Shown here one piece after another: positions 1-13,000 of a DNA stretch of 64,000 nt. Under the pieces are notes generated by a model. It saw nothing but the letters and a program-made list of their open reading frames with translations. It was not told the DNA's origin and ran no database searches. The stretch is from Hemicordylus capensis (lineage: Eukaryota; Chordata; Lepidosauria; Squamata; Cordylidae): assembly GCF_027244095.1 (NCBI RefSeq), contig NC_069661.1, forward strand, positions 145,219,501 to 145,283,500, in the 5' to 3' direction. Position 1 is the first letter of the stretch. The number at the start of each line of letters is the position of its first letter. A program made the translations under genes and the position numbers.

Positions 1-47
1 TGTAGATGTGCCTTCTAAGTAGATGTGTTGATTTTTTGTTTGTACAG

Positions 48-162
48 GAAGAACTAGCATCATTAAAAGATAAATTAGAACAGAAAGAGGCAGAGATAAA
101 ACGGCTGCAAGAAAAACTGGTTCACCAGGTGAAAGGAGAATCAGTTGACATAAATGACAGAG
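48..162 (+). CDS. PPFIBP1: PPFIBP1 exon 1 of window (coiled coil)
   Basis: Acceptor TGTACAG and donor GTAAGA. It begins in phase 0 with EELASLKDKLEQKEAEIKRL and ends one base into a codon. The heptad-rich, highly charged helix is the end of the liprin-beta coiled coil. Upstream exons are outside the window. Confidence 0.95.
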
Positions 163-3100
163 GTAAGACAAAATGGCAACCACTGTTGAGGGGCGGAGAT
201 TTGTGTTACTAAAAGCTATGGCTTAAGCTGCTGTTGTCTGCAGTTGGACTTGTGTGTTCTAGACAAGACCTCAGTTGTTAGCAAAGCCTTAACCATGCAC
301 AAGGTTGACTTGTGCATTATTTGAGCCTATGCAGACATAATATTTGAGGAAGTCTCATTCTCCCTACAGTAATGGGGAGGGGCATGAGCACATGTTTGGG
401 CCAGGTTAAGATTCAGCTCTGGAAAATAATTGAAGAGGCCATTAGAATATTGACTTTATAACAAAAATGATCAAGCTTTTGAGACTCGGACTGTGTAAAT
501 TTTTTCTCTCTGTACATGTCCCTGCATGAATTATGTTGGGAGGACAATTTATTTTATTTATTTATTGAGTAGATGCATATCCTGTGGGCTCAGAGCAACA
601 ACATCAGCTTTTCCAAAAGCAAATGTTCTGTTTCCAGATGGCTCACAGTAAACTATGACTGCCTTTCTTTGTAGGACTACTTAACATTAGCAATACAACA
701 AAGTAATAATTAAAATATATATTTAAATTTTTCTCCATGGCCTGCATTTATTACATATGTTACATTATCGTGGATACATGATATTACTGTAACAAACCAA
801 TCAACCTTTGTGTCCATGACTAGGAATAAAAATTGTGTTAATTCCTCATTCAACCTTGATAGAGTAAAATTAAAATTCATGGGTAGATCGGAGTTGACAT
901 CTCAGGATAAATAGTGGTGAAAACAAATTCTAAGTTAAGAATTCTTGAAATCACTCAGGTTATACTGTTTGAGCAATATACTTCAAAAAACCAGCATAGG
1001 GCTGGTTTGGATGATACTTTGTCCACTGGCCTGACTGTGCATAAGTTTAAGCTATGAGTTGGCATGTCCTTCTCCCTTGCTGGGGTTCTGGAGCATCTTT
1101 CCTTAGTCACATGGCGGGGGGCGGGGGCACTTTTCATGAACCACTCCTACACACATGCACAGATACTAGTTTAAACTAGTATTTGTAGTGCATGTAGAGA
1201 GGTAGTTCAGGTGAATGAAATGTAAGCCCCTTAGATTTTTAAAGGGAGAGCAACATACAAATATTATAGAATGTGATTGTTAGCAATAAATAGTTGCTAT
1301 TTATCAAAAAGAAGAGTGGCAGAGATGAGTGTAAAATGAGTGAAATTGTTTTATGTATGACAATTTAAAATAATATACAAAACATAGTGACTTTTATGAA
1401 TATTGTTTATGGATTCCCATGCAATTAATGTAGATGTAACTCTAAAATGTTATTTGAAATTGGGAATATAACCTTTTAATAAACACCACTGACTGCTGTA
1501 ACAGTACATGAATTTATGTTCATTCATGGTGATTCTTTACTTTGTTTATAATCTTTATCTAACTCCAAATCCAATGGGTTTTCCTGAACAGATGAAAATT
1601 GTAAAAAGAAGCTCAAAGACAAAAGTAAGGTTTTTGGTGTCTTTCCACAAGCACTTACATTTGAGTTTCATTCAGTATAGCTTTCTGCATGCATCATTTA
1701 GAACTATTTTAACAAAATACTGTTATTGCTTCATCTTCTATCCTCTGTTTTCATGAAAATCAAAATGAGTGAAGTGAAACCTTGCTGTTTATACTAGAAG
1801 GAAAAATGCAAAATTGACAAAGCATTTTGGACTATAAACTATTTGCTGCATTCATTTAGTTAATAGGTTTACTAGTTCAGTTAGTAGCTTTACTTTGGTT
1901 TGAAATACGAGCATTGATTTCAGCACAGACTAGATCTGTATAGATTCTGTTCTCACAAGAACAATTTGTTTGCTTTATGGTTGTTTTTTGCACAAGTGAA
2001 AGAACAGTTGGCACTGTTGAGCATCCAACATGTGAAGGCAGCTATTAAGTCCACTGAAATAAATGGCTTAAGCCGATTTAACTCTCTGAGTTGGTTCAGG
2101 TATTAATACCAAACCATGGTTGATTGGTAACCCTTATTTTCTATTTTGTAACAAAACATAGTTTGTCCAGTTCAGCTCTAATGGCAAATTAAAACTGTGG
2201 TTTGTCACTAATTTTGCAAGTGGGTATGCAAGTGGGTATGGGATAGAAGAGGGAGTCCAAGGCTTTGAAGCTATGGGTTGGCATGTCTGAATTTATCCAC
2301 AGGTGGACTGTGGCTTGGGTCTGAATTCACATACTGATTTTTTCCCCATGAGTGCCTGTGTGCTGTGAAGAAAATCAACCTAAGAAATTCTAAACAAATT
2401 GCAGTTTCCATGTGGGTTATATTTCTGGCTATTAAGAATCAATAGGAAACGAAAACATTCTTTTCATTTTAATCATGGACTTTTGCTTTCAATCCATGAT
2501 TTATCATTTATTGACATTTCTAGCATTTTTCCAATCTTGAACGCTAAATGGTATGGATGCTTTCAGTAAATGAGGATTAAGGATGAAGCATAGTTTGTCA
2601 TGGTCTTGGGTTTAAACTACCCTTTTGATATTTTGTGCTGCATCTGCACATTTTAGCATGACCCTTCTTCATGACAGATATACATGCCATTCCATCACAG
2701 CTCTCTAATTTCTACAACCATTCTCAGTTCTGACTCAGCACCACCATGCCATCCATTCTTTTAGCATCCTTCCACTGGTTGCCTAATTTCATTCTCTTTG
2801 TAGTTGAATTTGTTGGTAGGTTAATGAATGCTTGGCTGCTGGCACAGGGAAGAACTGTTTTGTTGTGTACTATTGGGAATGTATTGATCTCTGAGGACCT
2901 CTTTATTTAAACTAGTAAGAAACACACTCATGCATCGAACACTGTAGTGGTTTTTTAATAGTTATTATACTGTTGTGCCTATGAGACTGAGCCATCAAAG
3001 TGTCTAGTTCAAATTTCACCTTGGGTGTTCTAGGCTGAGTGGCCTTGAAGCAAGTTATTCTCTTTCAGCCTCAGCTCTTCACATACAATTTAAGGCTGCT

Positions 3101-6100
3101 TACCTACCTTACAGGGTTATTGTGCAGATTAGTGTTGGTGTCTTAATGAAGTGCTTCAAACATTCTAAAGCACTGTTGATAAGCTGCTGCTAATTAATCT
3201 TTTTCTAGTTCCAGATTATAAAGAAATCACTTTATACTTTGATCCAGAGACTGTTTTGTCCTCCCCTCTTTTATTTATAAAATATGTTTATACTAGAACG
3301 TAATGCAAGTAGTTTGAATGTTGTGTCTGAAACATTGTACACTTTGTATTTTGTCAAAAGCGTTGTTGTTTTTTGTTTGATCACTTCAGCTGACTTCTAC
3401 AGTTTTAAACTTTCAGATATTGAGGTACAGAAAATGAAGAGAGCTGTGGAATCTCTAATGGCAGCAAATGAAGAAAAGGTACTAGAATGTTCTATAGATC
3501 CACATTAATATTGTGCCTTTTGGCAGAATAAATCAATATGAGATGGATGTACACCATTACTATTAATTATCAAGACTGAGTGTTTGCTGTTATTTCTCTC
3601 AAATGATAATGGGGAAGTACAGACAGCTTCCACCCACCCATCCATTTCAAGGTGCAAGTGAAATTTTAATTAATGGAAATTATTTTAAGGATACTTAGGA
3701 ACTGCTCAGCTTTTAACACCCTAGCTTCCTTTACTCTTCTGTAACACTTCCACAGGGAGAGATGGGGGAAAAACAATTTTAAAGGGGAAAAAAATATATG
3801 CAGCCTTCTTTCTTACACATATATGTTTCCCCAGGATCGGAAAATTGAAGAGCTTCGACAGTCTCTCAATCGATATAAGAAAGTTCAGGACATGGTGATG
3901 CTAGCTCAAGTTAAAAAAGGTACAGTACTAACATTAGCTAGCTGCCTTGAAGTATTATAAATTCATTTAACCTTGACAGAAGTAACACCAGTCTGTGTGT
4001 ATTTACATGGCCAGGTAATCCTAAGTAATATACTTTTCAATCCTGCAGCATCTTAGTGATAAACTGCATGCAAATTGACAAACTTTAATTTTTCAGTGAA
4101 GCAGCAGAACTGATTTTTGTGAATTTGACAGGCTGCATGAAAGTATTCTTACTCAAATGCCATTTCAGTAATTGATTTTCATTCCCTGATTTCTACTTAA
4201 TGACTGCTCTGGTCTTGGTGTACCATTTGCTGCAATGGATTCCTAAAATAGACAATAATGATGGGACCAAAACACACTGAGTATTATAAAAATGATTTAG
4301 TTGAAATGTTCAAATAAGAAATAAGGTTTACTTTGTATTTGCCACAGGAATACGCTAACTCTAAGGGGATCTATTACATACTTTTTCTAAAGAAACTTAT
4401 AATACTCAAATGCAAAACTGCTGTAGCCCATAGCCATCTTTCCCACCCCCATAAAATATCTTGAAATAGGAGATGTTTAAGTGTGGGAGAAGCTGCTAGC
4501 ATGTTCATTAGGTAAATTCAGGCTATAATCTGCTATTATAGAGTATTATGAACAAACCTGAGAGTGCCATGTGCTTGCAAGCTCTGACCCCCATTCACAT
4601 GTAACACCAAACCAGAGTTGAATGGGGCAGAGGTTGGAATTTGTAAAATACATACATCCGAATGCATGAAACCACAGTTTCGCAGCAAAAGCAACCTGCG
4701 GGGTTCCTTTGCCAACCTCTAGTTTGAACCTTCAGTTTGTAATGAGCTTTGCTGCCCCAATCTGAGATTTCAAGGCAGCAGCATTATGTCCGAATGTAGA
4801 AGCTGCCATAACCATGGTTTTGTGCTGTTTCTGCAACTGAAATCCTAGATAGGGTGGCCCAGACCCGCCCAGGAACATGCCCACTCCAATCCTGCCTCAC
4901 TTCTCACTGGCTGACTCTCTGAGCACTTGCCTCACCCCCTATCTCCGTGCTCCTAGAGCCGTTACCCAGCAACAGGGATGCTGCACTGTCCCATCCCATC
5001 TAACCCTGTCAAAGTGAAAGTCACACTGAGGGATGCCTGCTTTCCACTGTGTCTCTTGTTCCCCCACTCTGGCAATCAGAAGAGAAAGGGAATGGGATGG
5101 CAAGATGGGCACTATATGTTTTGGTCACTAAAAATGAATCAATAAAGAAGTGTGTTCATAAGCACATGCAGTCTCAGTGGCACCATTAACCTGCCAACCC
5201 GATTAGATTTCTGCCAAGATAACACATGGCAGGGCAGCAAAATCCGGGGTTGGGTTTAAAAGGCAGCCCTACCAGGAGTTCTTTAATGGCTCTGCTCTAT
5301 CTTTTGTACAATTAAGATGGAGGGGCCCCCCAGCCCCTTGCCCTTGGGTAAGAGCATGCAGTCTCTGGTGTTACTCATTAGAAGAACTGTGGAGCAGGAG
5401 CATTATTGCCTCCCGTCAATGGAGAGATTCTTCCTTTGTGATGAGCAGTCCCTCTGGCAGTCTGGTCGTCCATTGGCACATACTGTATCTATGTTTGGTT
5501 TTGCCTGGTACAGCCACCCTACTTTCCTAAGATTGCTAATAATTGAGGCTCTCTTCTCCCATGATTCCCCACAGTGGCTGATCTGCATACGCCACAATGC
5601 CAGTCCAAATGTGGGAGATTTGAGAGTAAAGATATATCAGTCCCAGTGTTTTCCTAGTCTGCCTACCCGATACCGCTTGGACACATGGCGTGGCCCTTAC
5701 TCCTCAGGAGTATGAAAGGGTTGCCTGGAGAGGAGGGGGTCACGGTGTACGTGTTCTATTGAACAGAGAGAATGGGGGCCCACAAAAGCAGGGCCCCTTT
5801 GATTTGGATGGCCCACCACATGAGAGTGCAGAGTGACAGAGATGTGAAGCTCACTGAACCTCTAGTCCTCCCCAATGGACTGGCCCTCTCATGAGTGGGC
5901 TAATCCCTGGTCAGCGTTGGCACAGTTGCAGGAGTGTGTTTGGGTATTCCTGGACTGCTTAGTTGGGGTTTGCCATAGCAAGAACATCCTTGGGCACAGT
6001 GGACCAGACCCCAGGATCCTTTGCCCTCCTTCCTATACACATTTTCTCCTAGGAAACTATCATGATCCCTTCCCAGGGTAACAGAAAAGTAGTGCTCTTC

Positions 6101-9100
6101 TGCATCCCTCCATTGCTAGTCATTGTGCTTGTGCGGGATTGTTTTGCTGTGGGGCTCTTATGAGGGCAGCTGTGCAGTTGCTCGGCTTAAATTCTATTTA
6201 AAGGGACTTTTCAGGGAAAATGCCCTTTCCCTGCTGAGGATGGTAGGTCCATTTCAAAAAGGCGTGTTCATGCTCACTCCTTTGGAGATTGTGGCCAATG
6301 GCTGCCGCCTTGTAGATGTTCTGATGCCTTGCCCTCAGTCTGGCGATGAGAGTGCTATGGAGCTTGCTGAGATATGGCCAGGAAGATGGAATGGCTCCTG
6401 CATCGAAGCCGGAGGTTGCCAAGCTATGGTTGAATGAATGTCTGTGATGCGATTCATAAACCACAGTTGGAGCTATTGCCCTGCCTCAAGAGTCTGAAAC
6501 ACTATGCAGTGGGAGTGCATTTATGACCTAGTGAAGCTTTTGTTGGAAATTCTCTGTGGTGAGAGACCCTTTCTCAATATAGCAGAGTGCACAGAGGCAC
6601 AACACAGTGGTAGATTAGTTAGGCATGCATGTGTTCTGAGAGTAAAGTAACTTGGAGCCAATTCATAGTTTCAAATCAATATAAAAGGCATTTATTAAGT
6701 AACTCCATTCTAGATAGGAAAGTGAGGATTTAGGATCTCTAATCTATCTATCTAACTGGATGCAGTTGGATTCTGCATCCTCTCTGCACATAAGGTGCAG
6801 GGAGAGGAACTTGCCATGTTGCAAGGTAGGCGGGCAGGTAGCAAGAGAGAGAAGGAGGAAGAAAGTTGAATCCCCTGAGATTAGCAATCTACATTCCAAA
6901 GGGATAGCATCAGAGCAGTGGAGAAGTGATAACAAATGTCTTGACCCTCTAGCCCTCTGACTTACTAGTCTGTCCTCCACTGTCTGAGACAAGAGACAGC
7001 GCAAAGTCCTTTAAATTTCCAACAGCTTTCAGAGCAAATGAAAAACAGAACAAACTGCTCTAAATCATAGTTGTACATATGGAAGCTCAAACCATGGTTC
7101 TTCAGCACAAACTATGGTTTTGCATTATGTCAATTAAACAAGCTACTGTTTCCCGCGTTTGGATAATACATGGAGTTGTGAAAGCAGGAGCTTTCAATCT
7201 CATTCTCCAATGGCTTGGCTTTGAATGGAAGGGAGAGCTTGCAAGCCTGCAGCTCTCTTGAGCTTGTTCACAATAACGTCAGCCATGGCTTAAATTGTCT
7301 GAACCTGCCCATTGTGTCCGACCTATAGTATGGAAGCCTTTCTGAATTTCATATTATTCTTATGCTTATTGCTTAAACTTTGAATTGCTCCATTGATTTC
7401 AATAGAAAAGAATAATAAAATAGATTAAATCAGCATGTCTCGTTAAGATAATAGCCACTATGTATTTAGCAGTACAAGTGTAATGAGTATATGTATGCCC
7501 TGAATACATGGAGTATTCATATATCCCTTCATATATCCCTTCATATGTACTTCATAGTACTTCATATATCCCTTGGAACTGAATCCTGCTTTTAAGCATT
7601 GATTAGTGATTTTTTTTTCTTAATTTGATTGCAAAATCCTGATCCCGAGACTAGACTCTGGCAATTTTCAAAAAACACCTGAAAACCTATCTTTTCGCCC
7701 AAGCTTTCTCAGCTTCCTAAATTTTTTAGGTTTTAATCTCTGGTTTATTTTTAAATTGTTAAATTATTTTAAGTTTTTTGTATATGTTTTTAACTTGTTT
7801 TATGCTATTGTTAACCGCCCAGAGATGAAATTTTGGGGCAGTGTACAAATTTGATAAAATAAATAAAAAGATGTTTTAAAGCTTTGTCTCCATGAATAGT
7901 ACCATTTTGTGAAAATAGGTAATATTCCTGATGCAATGTTTTGTGTAAGGATATTCATGAATAAGATAATCAACAGTGTTGCCTTCCAGAGGGGTAAGGC
8001 AGGGCTGTATTTTAGCCCCCATTCTATTTAATATATATATCAACTCTATTATTTCTATCATGAGTGTCTCCTTGATCCACCTCCCCAAAACTGGCCCATA
8101 AACATCTTGCCATTTTGCTGTATGCCGATGATATGGTCCTTATGTCCCTGACACCGGTAGGACTGAGACGGGCCCTTTCATTGCTCAGCTCCTATTGTGC
8201 TGAAGAGCTTATCGAAGTAAATTATAAAAAAACTAAAGTGTTAGTTTTTGCCAAGCGCCCCAAACGCCATACATGGCGAATGAATGGTCATTACTTGGAA
8301 CAAGTTAAAATCTTTAAGTACCTGGGCATGGTTTTCCACTCCTCAGGGCAGCGCCAGGCACATCTAAATTAGATTGTGCAGAACGCCCAAGCCTCAGCCC
8401 ACCTAATTAGATCTTTTTATTTTACAAAGGGGGCTCTTTGTATTCCAGCCGCTCTTAAACTATTTCTCGCCAAGGTCTACCCTTTATTATTATATGGTGC
8501 TCAGTTGGGCCCTTTTGGCAATTTCGTCACACTGGAAACTATTCAAACAAAGTTTATTCGATCTATATTGCAGCTTCCCAGATGTGTTCCTAAGGTCATC
8601 ATTAGGCGCGAGGTGGGCCTTGGCTCTTTGGAAGCAGAGTATTGGAAATGCATTTTTGCATTTTGGTTAAAATTAGTCTTTTCTCAATCTGGACTTGCCC
8701 CCTTGGTATTAACTGACAATTTCGATTCTACCTGGAAGCGTCTTGTTAAAACAAAATCCCAATTTTACGGGTTTTCACTGGATATGCTTATTAGCTTGGG
8801 TTATGATTGTGCTAGGAAGTCTATTAAACAACGTATTTCTGACATTGATCTACAGTTAGAAGTTGCCAAAATCCCAAATGGTGTTGACCTTGGAGATCAG
8901 CTTTTTAACACAAAACCCGCTGCATACTTAAATAATATTTCTTTTTCCAAGTTCAGGTGGGCGCTATCTTTAGCTCGATTAACTGCGCTCCCTACAGCGG
9001 TGCTCCAAGGGAGGTTTAGGGGGGTTCCTTATGCATCCCGACTTTGCCCTTGCGGGTCAGGTGATATCGAGACTACTGAACATGCTGTTTTACATTGTGA

Positions 9101-9991
9101 CCTCTACAAGAATGATCGATCAACACTTATCTTGCCGTATCTTGTGATCCTGGTTATCCAGATGAGTCTCTCTTAAAAATTTTATTGTCAAATTTTAATC
9201 ATAAATATACCAATACAGTGGCTAAGTTTTGTTTTATCTTATGCAAATTACGTTCTGTTGTGTGTGATAATGTTTCTGGTCAATGACCGAAATAAAGTAT
9301 GTTCTGTTCTGTTCTGTTCTGCCTTTCTTTACTGTTAGGCAAGGATGATGATTGTGAGGAGATTGAAAATTCAGCATCTGTTTTGGCAGCTCTGTCAGAT
9401 GCACATAATCTAAACGAATCTGAGGAAACTCAGTCTTCTTTACTATTAGCGGATTCTCCAAACCATGAAGAGTTTAGACCGAAAACTCCCGAACAGGTAT
9501 TTTTTGACTTGCCCAATGTATCGCTTTGGATTCTGGCTTATTCTTAAAGTAATGGCAATGAATATTCATAGCAATGAATATTCAGGATCAAAGTATTTGT
9601 TTATGCATGTGATGTTTCTAGTTTCATATGTACCCGGATTTCCTGTTTCATATGTACCCTCCACACTGATTTCTAGTCCCCAAGCCAACTAATTTCCCCA
9701 ACTATAAAATTCTAACTCCTTTCCCCCAACATTTCTTTCCCTCTCTTACGTTGACATTCCACACTCTGTGATTCCTCACTCTTAAATTTTAAAAGTTAAA
9801 ATTACATGAACACACTGAATATCTCTTGAAGGCTGTTGAGACTTAATGTATTGTGTTCTTATGTAGCTATCAGGCCTGTGTGTGTGCAGAAAATTCGGAT
9901 TTGGATTCAATGGACTCTGGTGATGTCTGATATCAGATCGGAGTCAGAATTCAAATACTGATTTTTCACCATAGTGGTCAATGGGGTATGG

Positions 9992-10035
<44 letters not shown>

Positions 10036-13000
10036 TAACTGGTTGGTCCTAGATCTTTGAAATTTGAAGGTGGTCAGGGTCCCATTTAGTGAATTTGAAC
10101 AGAATTGGTCAATTCCCTGGGTTTTTTTTGCTGAATTTTTGAAATCTTTGTAAAAAAAACTTTACAAAAGCTTCTGAAACTGAAGACCTCCCTTGTACCA
10201 TCATTCCACCAGCATGTGGAGGAAGCTGCCCTTCAACAGCATGCCCCTCCCCCCCTTATATTTCTAGAATTTATGGGCATACAGTTATGAAATCCGTATG
10301 CTCACATTAAAGGAATGTGTGTAATTTTTTTGAAAGCTATGAGTCACTCCTTTGATTTTTGGTGCATTTTTGAAATTTTATTTAAATGGCTAAAAATTGT
10401 GAAATCTGGCTTAAAACAAGCCAGAACTTTACAGAAAGCTTTGGATCTGAAACCCTTCCAGGGGCCATCATTCCACCCCCATGTTGGAGGGAAAAGGACA
10501 TTCCTTCGATTTTATATTAATTATTTTCTTCACTGCAGGAACAGTCAGACCTTTTAAAAGGGATTAAAAAGACTTCACACCTCTTAATCCCTTAATGGCT
10601 ATAAGGGAAAGTGAGAGATTCTTTTTAACAAAAAACCCCAGAAGCATTCAAAGTACTTTCACTTTTACTGTGTGTACTTCTGCAGTGGAGAAGACAAAAA
10701 TTAATATAAATGTCCTTTTTCCTCGACATGGCGGTGGAATGATGATGATGATTTATTATTTTATTATATATTATGAAAACTTTTATACCGCCCTTCCAAA
10801 AGGCTCCTCCTTTGGAAGCTCCATTAAAACACCATTAAAATCAATTAATAATTAAACAAAAATTATAAAACATAAAACAATGATTAACAATTAAAAACAT
10901 CATAAAACAACAATTAAATAATCAAAACAAGTTTTAAAAAGCTGAGAAAGCCTGGTTGAAGAGATGTGTTTTCAGGTGTTTTCTGAAAATTGCCAGAGAT
11001 TGGGAGGATCGTATCTCAGCAGGGAGCGCATTCCACAATCTCGGTGCAGCAGCTGAGAAGGCCCGTCTCTGTGTAGCCACCAAACGAGTTGGTGGCAACT
11101 GGAGACGGACCTCCTCAAGTGACCTCAGCGGCCGGTGGGGCTCATAGCGAAGAAGACGCTCTCTTAAATACCCAGGGCCTAAGCCAGGGATGGGGAACCT
11201 TGGCACTCCAGCTGTTTTTGGACTACAACTCCCATAATCCCCATCCACAGAGGCCAATAGCTAGGGATTATGGGAATTGTAGGCCAACATCTGCAGGAGT
11301 GCCAAGGTTCCCCATCCCTGGCCTAAGCCGTTTAGGGCTTTATAAGTAATAACTAGCACTTTGTATTTTGCCCGGAAACCTACTGGCAGCCAGTGTAACT
11401 CCATCAACAAAGGAGTAATGTGGTCTCTCCGAGATGACCCAGAGACCAACCTGGCTGCCGCATTCTGGACCAACTGAAGTTTCCGGACTACGTACAAAGG
11501 AAGCCCCATGTAGAGCGCATTACAGAAGTCCAGTCTGGAGGTTACCAACAAATGTACCACTGTTTTGAGGTCACTGATCTCGAGAAACAGACGCAGCTGG
11601 CGTATCAGCCGAAGCTGATAGAAGGCACTCCTGGCCACCGCCTCAGCCTGAGAAACCAAGGAGAGACGTTGATCCAGAAGTACTCCCAGACTGCGAACCT
11701 GTTCCTTTTGGGGAAGTGTGACCCCGTCTAGAACAGGCAGATCAAAATCGTCTCTAGAGTTCTGACCCCGCACAATAAGTACCTCCGTCTTATCTGGATT
11801 CAGCTTCAGTTTATTCTCCCTCATACAGCCCATTACTGCTTCCAGGCAGGCATTTAGGGAGGATATGCCAACTCCTGAAGAAGTTGACTTGGAGAAGTAG
11901 ATCTGGGTGTCATGAGCATACTGGTAACACCCAGCTCCAAATCCCCTGATGATCTCTCCCAGCGGTTTCATGTAGATGTTAAAAAGCATTGGAGAGAGTA
12001 TGGAGCCTTGAGGAACACCATACCTAAGCTCAGATTTTGAAGAGCAACAATCTCCAATCAACACCATCTGGAATCTGTCCGAGAGGTAGGAGCGGAACCA
12101 CTGAAAAACAGTGCCTCCCACCCCCAACCCCCTCAGACATTCCAGAAGGATACTATGGTCGATAGTATCGAAAGCCGCCGAGAGATCCAAGAGGACCAAC
12201 AGAGTCACACTTCCTCTGTCCATTGCCAATTGGAGATCATCCATCAGGCCGACCAAGGCAGTCTCCACCCCATAGCCCGCCCGAAAACCAGTTTGAAATG
12301 GGTCTAGATAATCAGTTTCCTCCAAGACCGCCTGGAGCTGAGAGGCCACCACCCTCTCAATTACCTTGCCCAGCCATGGGAGATTGGAAACTGGCCTAAA
12401 ATTGCTCAACTCTGAGGGATCTAACGCAGGCTTCTTTAGAAGAGGTCTAATAATTGCCTCCTTAAGACAAGGAGGCATCCTGCCCTCCCTCAGAGAAGCA
12501 TTTATGATTTCTACCAGGCCGCCTACAACAGCCTCCCTGCTAGATAGAACAAGCCATGTTGGACAAGGATCAAGAGGACAAGTGGTAGGCCTCACCGCTT
12601 CAAGCAACTTGTCCACATCATCAGGAGTCACAAACTGAAATTGATCCAGTCGAATCGTATAAGAGTAGTTGTCGGACACTTCCAGTTCAGACATCCAATT
12701 AATTGTGGAGTCCCCATCTAGGTCGGCCTGAATCAAAGAGATTTTGTCTGCGAAAAATTCATTAAATACACCACAGCGGGTAACTGATGCCTCCAAATTC
12801 TGGTTCAAGGGAGAGGGAGCAGATACTAGTCCCCTCACAACCCTGAACAACTCCGCCGGACGTGAAGTCGCAGAGGGAATATGGGCAGAAAAGAACCGCT
12901 TCTTTGCCGCACGTATCGCCTGAGCATAGATCTTTAAATGTGCTCCATGTCGTAATCTGTCGGATTCGAGTCGAGTTTTTCTCCACTTGCGCTCCAGTCG

